Assembly (NCBI GenBank): GCA_934725575.1
Contig: CAKVCK010000015.1
Location: forward strand, 1-64,000
Direction of reading: 5' to 3'
Length of the DNA: 64,000 nt
Source: an uncultured Bacteroidales bacterium
GTDB taxonomy: Bacteria > Bacteroidota > Bacteroidia > Bacteroidales > UBA932
Both the position numbers and the translations under genes were made by a program. Positions 39,806 to 48,126 of this stretch are shown piece by piece; positions within the stretch are counted from its first letter, which is position 1, and every line of letters begins with the position of its first letter. The notes beneath the pieces are model-generated. The model ran no database searches and was not told the DNA's origin. It worked only from the letters and a program-made list of their open reading frames with translations.

Positions 39806-42145
39806 ATGAGCAGTTTCATTAATTTCTTGAAGCGCAACAAACTTTACAGCGCTGTCAACCTTCTGGGACTCAGCCTCTCGATGGCGTTTGTCCTGCTTCT
39901 GGCCGTGTACGTCACCAGTCAGCTGAGTACTGACTCGTTCCAAAAGAACGCCGACAGGATCTACGTCATCGCACAGAAAGAGACCGTTACGAGCGCTTAC
40001 TGGATGTCCCGTCACATGAAGGCGAACTTCCCGGAGATCGAGAGGTCTGCGTCATATTCCACCAACGGGTTGCAGGAGTACAAGATCGACGGCAACATCG
40101 TGAACGCCAGGACATCCTATGCCGACTCATCGTTCTTCGACATGTTCAGTTTCCCTCTTGTGGAAGGTGATTTCCGTGAATGGAAAGCTTCGATAGGCGG
40201 GGTCTTGATCAGCGAGTCTTTCGCCAAGGCTCAGTTCGGGGACAAGGATCCGGTGGGACGTGAGATCCGGTTCGATGGTGCTGATTCGACGGTGAGCACC
40301 TTGACCGTGTCCGGAGTGTTCAAGGACATCGAGAACTCCATCATCAGGCCGTGCGACATATTCCTGCGCGGAGAGATCATGACCATCACCAATCGGGCGA
40401 ATGACGAGCGGATGTCCAACGCCGGATCCTCCATCTGCTTTGTGATGGTTTATCCGAACGCTGACCTTCCGGCAAGACACGATGATGTTCTTAAATGGTG
40501 CCGGAAGAATTTCTGGACATATTCATCAGACTATGGCGGGGATGAGAATGACGTGAGAATCATTCCATTGCGGGATGTCTATTTTCTTTCGGAAGGCAAC
40601 GAGGACTACAACGAAGGTCTGGTTATGGGTAACAAGACAACCGTGATGCTGCTCGGAGGAATGTGCTTCCTGCTGCTTCTGTTCGCCATCCTTAACTATG
40701 TGAACATGACCACTGCGCTGTCCGGTTTCCGTGCCAAGGAGATGGCCACCAGGAGGCTTATCGGCGCGACGAAAGGCGGGATATTCCTGAAAATGATTGT
40801 CGAGAGCACCATCATCTGCGCTGCCGCCATGGTCGTCGCCATCCTGCTTGGCGAGGCTCTTTCCCCGGCGGTTTCCAAGGCGCTGAACTATGACATCTCG
40901 ATCTTCAAGGCGGTCTCTCCGGCAAGCGTTCTTGTCTGCGTCCTGTTCACGGTTCTGGTCGGAGTCATCGCCGGTTTGGTTCCCGCCCTCATCATCCAGA
41001 AAGCCGAGCCGATCGAGATTGTCCGAGGAACGCTCAGGCTCAAGACCAAGACCCTTTACAGCAAGGTTATCATTGTCGTTCAGAATGTCATCACGGTTGT
41101 GATGCTCGTGACGGCGTTCACGATGTTCCTTCAGATCCGCTCGATGATAAACGCTCCGATGGGCTATAACACGGAGGATCAGATCACCATCAGCAATGAA
41201 TATGGCCGCGCGGGCGAATTGGCTTCGCTCATCAACAAACTTAAGGCGGAAAGCTGCGTTGAGGCTGTCGGTCTCGGCGATGGCTACCCGATGTTCGGCA
41301 CCAACAACTGGACTATGTCCACCGAAAGCGGAAAAGAGGCGTCGTTCCAGATGGTCCAGGGCGACAGCGCCTACTTCAACATCCTCGGCATCAGGAAGAA
41401 ACAGGACAACCACAGCCCGAACAGTTATTGGCTGAATGAATATGCATACGGAATCCTCGAAATAGATGAGACAGCCACGGAGTTCACAACCAAGTCCAAC
41501 AGCACGATGCAGATCGGCGGAATCTACTACGACTTCAAGATCAAGCCGTTGCTGGAGGAGCAGCATCCTGCGTTGATCTACCAGTATGATGAATATCCTG
41601 CCAATAGGTGGCCGTGGACTATTCTTGTGAAGACCACGTCGGATCACAAAGAATCTTTCGCAAGGGTCAAGGCTGTCATTGACGAATTGTACCCGGACAA
41701 GATATTCGATGCCAGCTATGTGGAGGATGACATCAAGATGGTGTTCGCTTCCGAGAATAGGGTGCTGGAGATTATGGTTCTGTTCACAATCCTTTCACTG
41801 TTTGTTTCGGCTCTCGGCCTTGTGGCGATGAGTTCGTACTATATGCAGCAGGAGCGGAGGACAGTCTCCTTGAAGAAGGTCTATGGTGCTGACTACGACA
41901 CGGTTCTGTGGGGGCTGGTGGCCGAGTTTATGAAGATGATTGGTGTGGCGTTCATCATCGCCGTCCCTGTGGCTTGGTACCTGATGCACACCTGGCTGAA
42001 CGGCTACTCCTACCGTATCGGTCTCCACTGGTGGATCTTCGCGGTGGCAGGTCTGTTCACCGCCGTCATTGCCGCCCTTGCCGTCCTCTGGCAGGCTGTC
42101 CGCGCCGCCCGCACCAACCCGGCGATCGAGCTGAAGAAGGAATAA
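39806..42145 (+). CDS. FtsX/MacB-like ABC permease 1
   Basis: A 779-residue permease: N-terminal MSSFINFLKRNKLYSAVNLLGLSLSMAFVLLLAVYV (transmembrane helix 1), large periplasmic MacB_PCD domain, three helices near residues 305-440, a second periplasmic domain, and three C-terminal helices (ending ARTNPAIELKKE, the usual family end). Longer open-frame starts at 39713 or 39740 are rejected since MSSFINFLKRNK matches the family start. It works with the ATPase and adaptor to drive export; substrate unknown. Confidence 0.9.
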   Translation: MSSFINFLKRNKLYSAVNLLGLSLSMAFVLLLAVYVTSQLSTDSFQKNADRIYVIAQKETVTSAYWMSRHMKANFPEIERSASYSTNGLQEYKIDGNIVNARTSYADSSFFDMFSFPLVEGDFREWKASIGGVLISESFAKAQFGDKDPVGREIRFDGADSTVSTLTVSGVFKDIENSIIRPCDIFLRGEIMTITNRANDERMSNAGSSICFVMVYPNADLPARHDDVLKWCRKNFWTYSSDYGGDENDVRIIPLRDVYFLSEGNEDYNEGLVMGNKTTVMLLGGMCFLLLLFAILNYVNMTTALSGFRAKEMATRRLIGATKGGIFLKMIVESTIICAAAMVVAILLGEALSPAVSKALNYDISIFKAVSPASVLVCVLFTVLVGVIAGLVPALIIQKAEPIEIVRGTLRLKTKTLYSKVIIVVQNVITVVMLVTAFTMFLQIRSMINAPMGYNTEDQITISNEYGRAGELASLINKLKAESCVEAVGLGDGYPMFGTNNWTMSTESGKEASFQMVQGDSAYFNILGIRKKQDNHSPNSYWLNEYAYGILEIDETATEFTTKSNSTMQIGGIYYDFKIKPLLEEQHPALIYQYDEYPANRWPWTILVKTTSDHKESFARVKAVIDELYPDKIFDASYVEDDIKMVFASENRVLEIMVLFTILSLFVSALGLVAMSSYYMQQERRTVSLKKVYGADYDTVLWGLVAEFMKMIGVAFIIAVPVAWYLMHTWLNGYSYRIGLHWWIFAVAGLFTAVIAALAVLWQAVRAARTNPAIELKKE

Positions 42146-42204
42146 TATCTCGGTCACTGAGCGTGTCAAGATGGACTTGGAATCTGTTACGATTCTGTCT
42201 TTAT

Positions 42205-42328
42205 CATCCGGAAGGTTGCCACAGCGAACCTTGGCCACCCGCGGCCATAAGCGGGAGGGGCCCAGCCGTCAGGCTGGGAGGGACGGAGCGCGAAGCGCGG
42301 AGGGTTCGTCGTGGCAACCTTCTGGATG
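42205..42328. repeat. palindromic intergenic repeat, copy 2 (124 bp)
   Basis: As copy 1, but the stem starts CATCCGGAAGG and ends CCTTCTGGATG (a G-T pair where copy 1 has A-T). Interior CCCAGCCGTCAGGCTGGG hairpin is perfect here. With the following leader it repeats the layout before permease 1. Confidence 0.85.
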
Positions 42329-42362
42329 TGATGCAAAGGCTGTGGAGCCTGAACGATTGAAG

Positions 42363-42458
42363 ATTAGGAATATAATGATGTGTCCTCACCGCTGGAATCG
42401 GGAGGAGGATATGCAAGCAAAATATTGAACGATAAAAGATTAGCCTCCATGTGGAGGA
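42363..42458 (+). promoter_or_regulatory. structured leader of permease 2
   Basis: Starts ATTAGGAATAT like leader 1, then TGTCCTC...GAGGATA hairpin, AAGCAAAAT spacer and CCTCCATGTGGAGG hairpin just before the start codon. Similarity to leader 1 is partial but in the same order. Confidence 0.55.
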
Positions 42459-44837
42459 ATGGGTATGAGAAGAAAAAGTGATTTGATAATCAAGGTTCTG
42501 TCCTTGGGAGTGGGAATGGCGATCGCCATCATCCTGATCGCGAAAGTGTGCTTTGAACTGTCCTACGACAGCTCCTATCAGGATGTTGACAGAATCTATA
42601 AGATCCGCACCGGCATTTCTCGCCAAGGCGGAGAAGGGGATGACAAGGATTTCGGTCAGGTCAGTGGTGCTGTGGCACCGGGCTTCAAGGCTGAGATTCC
42701 AGGTGTGCTTGAGGCGACAAGATTCTCAAGCGTGTTCGACAGTGAGACTTTCATCATTGACGATGAAGGTAATAAGGTTTCCTCCGAGCACATCATCACC
42801 GATTCTTGTTTCTTCAAGATATTCAACAGGCAATTTCTTGCAGGCGATCCAGAAAAGGCTCTTAAGTCTTGGAACGGAGATGTCGCCGTGTCACGGACTT
42901 TCGCTGAGAAACTCGGTGGAGTCAACGAGGCGGTTGGCAAACAGATAGCCAATGAGCAGATGCCGAAACTGAAGCTGACTGTCTGTGGAGTTTATGAAGA
43001 CTTCCCGAAGAACGGCTCCATTCATCCTGAGGTTATCCTTTCCATTGAGACGATGAGCTCTTGGAGCCTTAACAACTGGCTCGGTAACGACCGTTACATC
43101 GGATTTGTGAAACTGGCGGAAGGGATTGATCCTGCGTCCCTTAAGGATGCCATCCACGAGATGCAGAAAGCGCATCAGCCACTGGAGGAATTGGAGAAGA
43201 ACGGAACTACAGTGTGGTATTTCCTCGCTCCTCTGTCCAAGGAACACAGCTCGCAGCCTTCGGTCAGGAATCTGGTCTTCATCCTGTCCATAGTCGCCAT
43301 TCTGCTGCTTCTCGTCTCCATTATGAACTACGTTCTCGTGGCGATCTCGGATGTCATCCGCAGAGCCCGTGAGGTCGGAGTACGCAAATGCTACGGAGCC
43401 GAGACCTGGGACATCAACAGGATTCTTCTTAAGGAAACAGCCGGCAATCTTGGACTTTCCCTTGTGGTCGCCGCGTTGCTTGTCCTTGCGTTCAGAGGTG
43501 CTGTCGAGTCCCTGCTCGGAGTCCCTGTGCAGGATCTTATCACTCCGCTCTCCATCTGGATCATAATCGGAATTGTCATCCTTGTGTTCCTTGTCTCCGC
43601 CATCATTCCTGCGCAGATGTTCACCAGAATCCCTATCTCCAGCGCCTTCAGAGGCTACAAGGAGAGCAAGCGCCGCTGGAAGATCTCGCTGCTGGCTTTC
43701 CAGTTCGCCATCAACGCCGTGCTCGTCTCCTTGGTGCTGATCGTAAGCCTCCAATATCGCAAGGTGCTGAACACCGATCCCGGCTACGAGTACAAGAATC
43801 TGGTCTATGAGACATTCCCGTCCTACGACCAGACAAAGATGAACGCCATCGCGGGAGCCCTCCGCTCGCTTCCTGAGGTCGAGGCCGCCGAACTGACCTA
43901 CACCCTGCCATTCGAAAAGGCCTCCGGCAACAATGTCTATCTTCCCGGCGACGACCGTGAGCTTTTCAACATCGCCGATGAATATGGAGCCTCGGAGGGT
44001 TTCTTTGATATGATGGGCTTCCGTCTTGTCGAGGGATCTGTTCCTAAGGGACCGAACGATGTGGCTGTCAGCAAGTCGTTTGTGACCAAGATGGCCGCCT
44101 TTGCGGATTGGTCTGACGGGGCTGTGGGCAAGATCGTCAACATTTCCGAGCACGATCAGGTCACCATCTGCGGGGTCTATGAGGACTATGTTATCGGGGA
44201 TGTTACCGATATGGATGAGCGTCCGAGCGTCCGCTTCTGCTGGAATCAGGACTTCTACACTGAGGAATACAAAGAGAAGGGGGGATATGATTGGGCCGGC
44301 CTGATGCATACCATTGTCATCAAACTGAACGAGGTCACCCCGGCTACCATGCGCAAGGTCGAGAATGCCATCAAGGAGGTGGCTCCGGACAGCGACGCGG
44401 AGGTGAAGGCATATTCAGAGACACTTGTGAATATGTACGATTCGACGAAGCAGATGAAGCGTACCTACGAACTCGGATCTTTGTTCGCCCTTCTGATCGC
44501 CATCATCGGCCTAATCTCCTACGTCCGTGACGAGAACTACCGCCGCAGCGCCGAGATCGCCGTCCGCAAGGTCAACGGCGCCCAGTCCTCCGAGATCGTG
44601 TCGATGCTTGTGACGGACATCCTGAAGGTTGCGGTCATCGCGGTGATCATCGGTGATGCAGGCGCCTGGCTTGTAGCCCATTACTGGCTCCAGCAGTTCC
44701 CTGTCAAGATCGCCCTCAACCCTCTGTTCTTCATCATCGCCGACATCGTCGTCCTGGCCATAGTCGTCAGCGTCATCGTGATCGGCTCCCTGAAGATCGC
44801 CCACACCAACCCTGTGGAGTCCCTCAAGAACGAGTAG
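42459..44837 (+). CDS. FtsX/MacB-like ABC permease 2
   Basis: A 792-residue paralogue of permease 1 (same helix plan; ends AHTNPVESLKNE). The N-terminus is about 20 residues shorter than in permease 1: MRRKSDLIIKVLSLGVGMAIAIILIAKVCFEL. Conserved FtsX segments are ISDVIRRAREVGVRKCYGAETWDINRILLKE and RRSAEIAVRKVNGAQSSEIVSMLV. It starts at 42459 or two codons later. The two permeases probably form a heterodimer on the single ATPase. Confidence 0.9.
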   Translation: MGMRRKSDLIIKVLSLGVGMAIAIILIAKVCFELSYDSSYQDVDRIYKIRTGISRQGGEGDDKDFGQVSGAVAPGFKAEIPGVLEATRFSSVFDSETFIIDDEGNKVSSEHIITDSCFFKIFNRQFLAGDPEKALKSWNGDVAVSRTFAEKLGGVNEAVGKQIANEQMPKLKLTVCGVYEDFPKNGSIHPEVILSIETMSSWSLNNWLGNDRYIGFVKLAEGIDPASLKDAIHEMQKAHQPLEELEKNGTTVWYFLAPLSKEHSSQPSVRNLVFILSIVAILLLLVSIMNYVLVAISDVIRRAREVGVRKCYGAETWDINRILLKETAGNLGLSLVVAALLVLAFRGAVESLLGVPVQDLITPLSIWIIIGIVILVFLVSAIIPAQMFTRIPISSAFRGYKESKRRWKISLLAFQFAINAVLVSLVLIVSLQYRKVLNTDPGYEYKNLVYETFPSYDQTKMNAIAGALRSLPEVEAAELTYTLPFEKASGNNVYLPGDDRELFNIADEYGASEGFFDMMGFRLVEGSVPKGPNDVAVSKSFVTKMAAFADWSDGAVGKIVNISEHDQVTICGVYEDYVIGDVTDMDERPSVRFCWNQDFYTEEYKEKGGYDWAGLMHTIVIKLNEVTPATMRKVENAIKEVAPDSDAEVKAYSETLVNMYDSTKQMKRTYELGSLFALLIAIIGLISYVRDENYRRSAEIAVRKVNGAQSSEIVSMLVTDILKVAVIAVIIGDAGAWLVAHYWLQQFPVKIALNPLFFIIADIVVLAIVVSVIVIGSLKIAHTNPVESLKNE

Positions 44838-44893
44838 AACCACTCATTATCAATGGGTGACGCATAACCAATTGATATTTAATAAATAATCGC

Positions 44894-44925
44894 TTCCCCT
44901 TTAGCGGTTTCCTACTAAAGGGGAA
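44894..44925 (+). terminator. terminator of efflux operon
   Basis: TTCCCCTTTAG/CTAAAGGGGAA, an 11-bp stem with a 10-nt loop, followed by TGTTTATATTATT. It ends the operon 57 bp after permease 2. Confidence 0.8.
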
Positions 44926-44977
44926 TGTTTATATTATTAATAATGAAGAGGTTTCGTTTCACGGTTGACTTTGCGGA

Positions 44978-45099
44978 GGCCGGAAGGTTGCCACAGCGAA
45001 CCTTGGCCACCCGCGGCCATAAGCGGGAGGGGCCCAGCCGTCAGGCTGGGAGGGACGGAGCGCGAAGCGCGGAGGGTTCGTCGGGGCAACCTTCCGGCC
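44978..45099. repeat. palindromic intergenic repeat, copy 3 (122 bp)
   Basis: Stem base is GGCCGGAAGG/CCTTCCGGCC, differing from copies 1-2 on both arms in a way that keeps pairing. Interior is as in copy 2 with one change (TCGGGGCAACC). It sits between the operon end and the kinase gene. After it come two 17-bp direct repeats (TGGCTTTAGTGGCCGAA at 45136 and 45164). Confidence 0.8.
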
Positions 45100-45222
45100 A
45101 CTAAATTGGGCTTTGAATATCTGCTTGATAGGATGTGGCTTTAGTGGCCGAATTGATAGACTATGGCTTTAGTGGCCGAAAAAGAATCGGTCATAGAGCT
45201 TGTCGAAGTGGCCAGCTCCTTC

Positions 45223-46452
45223 CTACTTGAATATGAGCGTGAAGACAGTCGCTTCGGAGTCCGAGCGGGTGAGGCGGAGGGTGCCGCCGTGCATCCTCAT
45301 GATCTGACGGGAAAGGCTCAGGCCGATGCCGCTGCCCTCAGGCTTGGTCGTGAAGAACGGAATGAATATCTCCTCCTGGCTCGCCGGACTGATCGCCGGC
45401 CCGTCATTGCTGACATTGATGATGACGTTGTCCCTCTTGTCAATCTCAGCCGAGATCTCTATGTGCCGCGCCCCCGCCTGTGCCGCGTTCTTGACGAGGT
45501 TGATGAGAATCTGCGAAATCTGGCTCTCGTCAGCGTACAGAAGCACATCCTCGGTCTTTTCGATGAACTTTGCCACGGCCCCTGCGGATGTCAACACCGG
45601 TTGGCTGAGGTCGATGACCTTGGCGGCGAGATCACGGGCAAAGAACGCTTTTCTTACCGGGACAGCCACGTGAGTCAGATCCCTGTACGAATTTACGAAC
45701 TTGATCAGGCCACGGGACGAGCTGGCTATTGTCTCCAAACCTGCCTTGAGATCCGGCCCGTCGGATGGCGGAGTGATCGTCCCGGCATATTCGGAAAGAG
45801 CCTCGGAAAGGGATGCGATCGGGGTGACGGTGTTCATAATCTCGTGGGTCAGAACCCTGATGAGCCTCGTCCAGGACTCCGATTCGTTTTCCTCGATGGC
45901 CTCCGAGATGTCGTTCACTGCTATGATTTTCACGTCCTTGCGCCCGATGTGAGCCGATGTGGCGGACAAGGAAATGTTCGTCTGGGAGCTTTCCGAATAG
46001 ATGGACGCTTTCTGGTCCAGCCCCTCCTCGACTTTCTCAAATGCTCCTCTTAACGAAGGACTTACTATGTCAAGTTGACGAAGCGTGCTCAAAGATGACA
46101 CGCCCAGAAGAATCAAAGCCTGCTTGTTGGTGTAAAGCACGGAATCCGTCCCGGACTCCAGCACGACTATGCCGGTCTTGGCCTTGTCCAGCATCTGCCC
46201 GTAATATTCCTCCTGCTCCCGGATGTCGGCTGTCTCTTTCTGGAATATGGTCCGGATTCGGTTCAGGGTCCGGTTGATCTTCCGGCTGCCCAAGCCGCCT
46301 TCGTCGAATCTGAAATTGGTCTCCTTGTCCTCAAGGGCATCAAGCATATAGGTGACTTTCTTCAGGATGCGGTGCCTCGTCAGAAGTACCGCAAGCAAAG
46401 CCACCAGCGCCACAACGCCGGCCGGAACAGCTATCTGAGGCCACGGAATCAT
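45223..46452 (-). CDS. sensor histidine kinase (NtrB-like)
   Basis: A 409-residue membrane kinase: N-terminal transmembrane helix (IAVPAGVVALVALLAVLL), a HAMP/coiled part, PAS-like domain (GIVVLESGTDSVLYTNKQALILLG, about residues 95-190), dimerisation H-box RVLTHEIMNTVTPI, and HATPase_c with N-box ILINLVKNAAQAGA, G1 VSNDGPAIS and G2 GSGIGLSLSRQIM. It has little periplasmic sequence and may sense a membrane or cytoplasmic cue. It starts four bases after the activator gene's stop and should phosphorylate that activator. Confidence 0.93.
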   Translation of the reverse strand: MIPWPQIAVPAGVVALVALLAVLLTRHRILKKVTYMLDALEDKETNFRFDEGGLGSRKINRTLNRIRTIFQKETADIREQEEYYGQMLDKAKTGIVVLESGTDSVLYTNKQALILLGVSSLSTLRQLDIVSPSLRGAFEKVEEGLDQKASIYSESSQTNISLSATSAHIGRKDVKIIAVNDISEAIEENESESWTRLIRVLTHEIMNTVTPIASLSEALSEYAGTITPPSDGPDLKAGLETIASSSRGLIKFVNSYRDLTHVAVPVRKAFFARDLAAKVIDLSQPVLTSAGAVAKFIEKTEDVLLYADESQISQILINLVKNAAQAGARHIEISAEIDKRDNVIINVSNDGPAISPASQEEIFIPFFTTKPEGSGIGLSLSRQIMRMHGGTLRLTRSDSEATVFTLIFK

Positions 46453-46456
46453 ATTC

Positions 46457-47809
46457 CTAAATCCCGTATTTCTTGAGTTTGCTGTAGAGGGTCGGGCGGC
46501 TGACGTTCAAAGCCTTGGCCACCAGCGACATATTCCCGGAATATTTTTCCACGGCGGCGCGGATCGCCTTTTCCTCGACTTCCTCCAGTGTCGCAACTGA
46601 TGGCTCGCTTCCCTCGACAAGAGCCTCTGACGGCAGCTGTAACTCGTTTTCTGTCAGGTCGCTGCCCTCGGCGAGAATCACCGCCTTCTCGATGCAGTTC
46701 TGAAGCTCACGAATATTCCCGCTCCAGTGGCAGTCCTTTAGCGCGTCCTTTGCCTCAGGAGCGATGCCATCCACCTCACGGTGGTACTTCTCGTCGAACT
46801 TTTTTATGAACATCTCGGCGAGCGGAACGATGTCTTCCGGGCGCTCCCTCAGGGCCGGCAGATGGATGCTCATCGTGTTGATCCTATAGAAGAGATCCTC
46901 ACGGAAAGTGCCTTCCTGCACCTTCTGGCGCAGATCCATATTCGTGGCGCAGACAAGGCGGATGTTCACATTGCGCGGCTTTGTGTCCCCGACACGGGTG
47001 ATAGTCCTGTTCTGGAGAACCCTCAGAAGCTTCGCCTGAAGGTGCAAAGGAATATTCCCGATCTCGTCCAGGAAAAGGGTTCCGCCCTCGGCCAACTCGA
47101 TCTTTCCGGCCTTGTCGGCGTAAGCATCCGTGAACGCACCCTTGACGTGGCCGAAGAGCTCGCTCTCGAAAAGGGTCTCAGGAATCGCTCCGGCATCCAC
47201 GCTGACCATCGGGCCGTTCCGGCGTTCTGAATGATTGTGTATCTCTCTGGCCAGAAGATCCTTACCAGTTCCGTTCTCTCCGGTGATCAGCACCGTGGCG
47301 TCAGTCGGGCCGATCTTCTCGATTGTCTTCTTGATTTCGGCCATAGCCTGTGACGTGCCCCAGTACATCCCGGTCGGTCCGGTGGCATATTCATTAGACT
47401 GTTGGCTGTCTTTCCGGTTCTCCGTCACCGCCCTTTCAAGCGTGGCGAGAAGCTTCTCGTTCTCCCACGGCTTCACGATGAAGTCGAACGCCCCTCTTTT
47501 CATTCCCTCCACGGCCAGGGAAATGTCCGCGTAGGCCGTGAACAGCACGACTTTCTGGTTCGGATTGTTGTTGCGTAACTCGCTGAGCCAGAACAGCCCC
47601 TCGTTCCCGGTGTTGATGTCCGTGTTGAAATTCATATCCAGCAGGATCACGTCCGGCTGGAAGGTGTTGACTGTACTGATCAGCTGTGTCGGCGACGGCA
47701 GGATCTCCACCGCCTCGAACCGCATAGGCAATAGAATCTTCAATGCGGACCGGATTCCCGCATTGTCATCAACCACAAGAACTTTCCCGACTTTCTTCAT
47801 CTTGGTCAC
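46457..47809 (-). CDS. NtrC-type sigma-54 activator, response regulator
   Basis: A 450-residue regulator: receiver domain (VVDDNAGIRSALKILL; phosphoacceptor in VILLDMNFN; VLFTAYAD; FIVKPWENEKL), AAA+ domain (GENGTGKDLLAREIH Walker A; ELFGHVKGAFTDA, the Bacteroidetes form of GAFTGA; GGTLFLDEIGNI Walker B; R-finger REDLFYRI) and Fis-type HTH (MSLVAKALNVSRPTLYSKLKKYG). It must work with sigma-54; the sigma-54 promoter and paired palindromes before the tolC gene are the clear local target. Start may be three codons later. Its promoter block is shared with the YtxH operon. Confidence 0.95.
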   Translation of the reverse strand: MTKMKKVGKVLVVDDNAGIRSALKILLPMRFEAVEILPSPTQLISTVNTFQPDVILLDMNFNTDINTGNEGLFWLSELRNNNPNQKVVLFTAYADISLAVEGMKRGAFDFIVKPWENEKLLATLERAVTENRKDSQQSNEYATGPTGMYWGTSQAMAEIKKTIEKIGPTDATVLITGENGTGKDLLAREIHNHSERRNGPMVSVDAGAIPETLFESELFGHVKGAFTDAYADKAGKIELAEGGTLFLDEIGNIPLHLQAKLLRVLQNRTITRVGDTKPRNVNIRLVCATNMDLRQKVQEGTFREDLFYRINTMSIHLPALRERPEDIVPLAEMFIKKFDEKYHREVDGIAPEAKDALKDCHWSGNIRELQNCIEKAVILAEGSDLTENELQLPSEALVEGSEPSVATLEEVEEKAIRAAVEKYSGNMSLVAKALNVSRPTLYSKLKKYGI

Positions 47810-47906
47810 GTTTTTTTTCTGTCAGCGACACTGCGTTCTCAGACACTTTAGTCACTACGCCTCCTCAGGCTTATTATGTTTTGTTTGCAAATATAACCTT
47901 CCAGGC

Positions 47907-47942
47907 TTTACAAAGATAAGCCTTACAAATCAGAAATCCAAT
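47907..47942 (-). promoter_or_regulatory. shared-type promoter of activator gene
   Basis: On the minus strand ATTGGATTTCTGAT-TT-GTAAGGCTTAT-C-TTTGT-A-AA, 32 of 36 positions as in the YtxH operon promoter. A second -7-like box (TATATTTG) lies about 20 bp nearer to the gene, so there may be two start sites. Confidence 0.6.
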
Positions 47943-48010
47943 CTGTTCCTTATATCTTTGCTTCCTCTCTCTCAATCTTGTGGTATGTAATTGACTTACT
48001 ATGAGCATAA

Positions 48011-48054
48011 TAGCGTTTTCTCTTTAGTCTGTATTAGCTAAAGAGAAAACGCTA
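48011..48054. terminator. perfect 17-bp hairpin between bPH2 and activator genes
   Basis: TAGCGTTTTCTCTTTAG and its complement flank a 10-nt loop TCTGTATTAG. It lies downstream of the bPH2 gene on the minus strand; only a weak T-run follows. Confidence 0.7.
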
Positions 48055-48126
48055 ATAATTTGAACAACAGTATATTGCCCACCATCCGTTGAACCTTAAC
48101 TGTAGGCAGACAACTCATTGAGTTGT

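Noticed and set aside
42891..44309. Long antisense ORF in permease 2 (472 residues)
   Set aside because: Shadow frame, with runs of charged residues typical of the antisense of membrane proteins.
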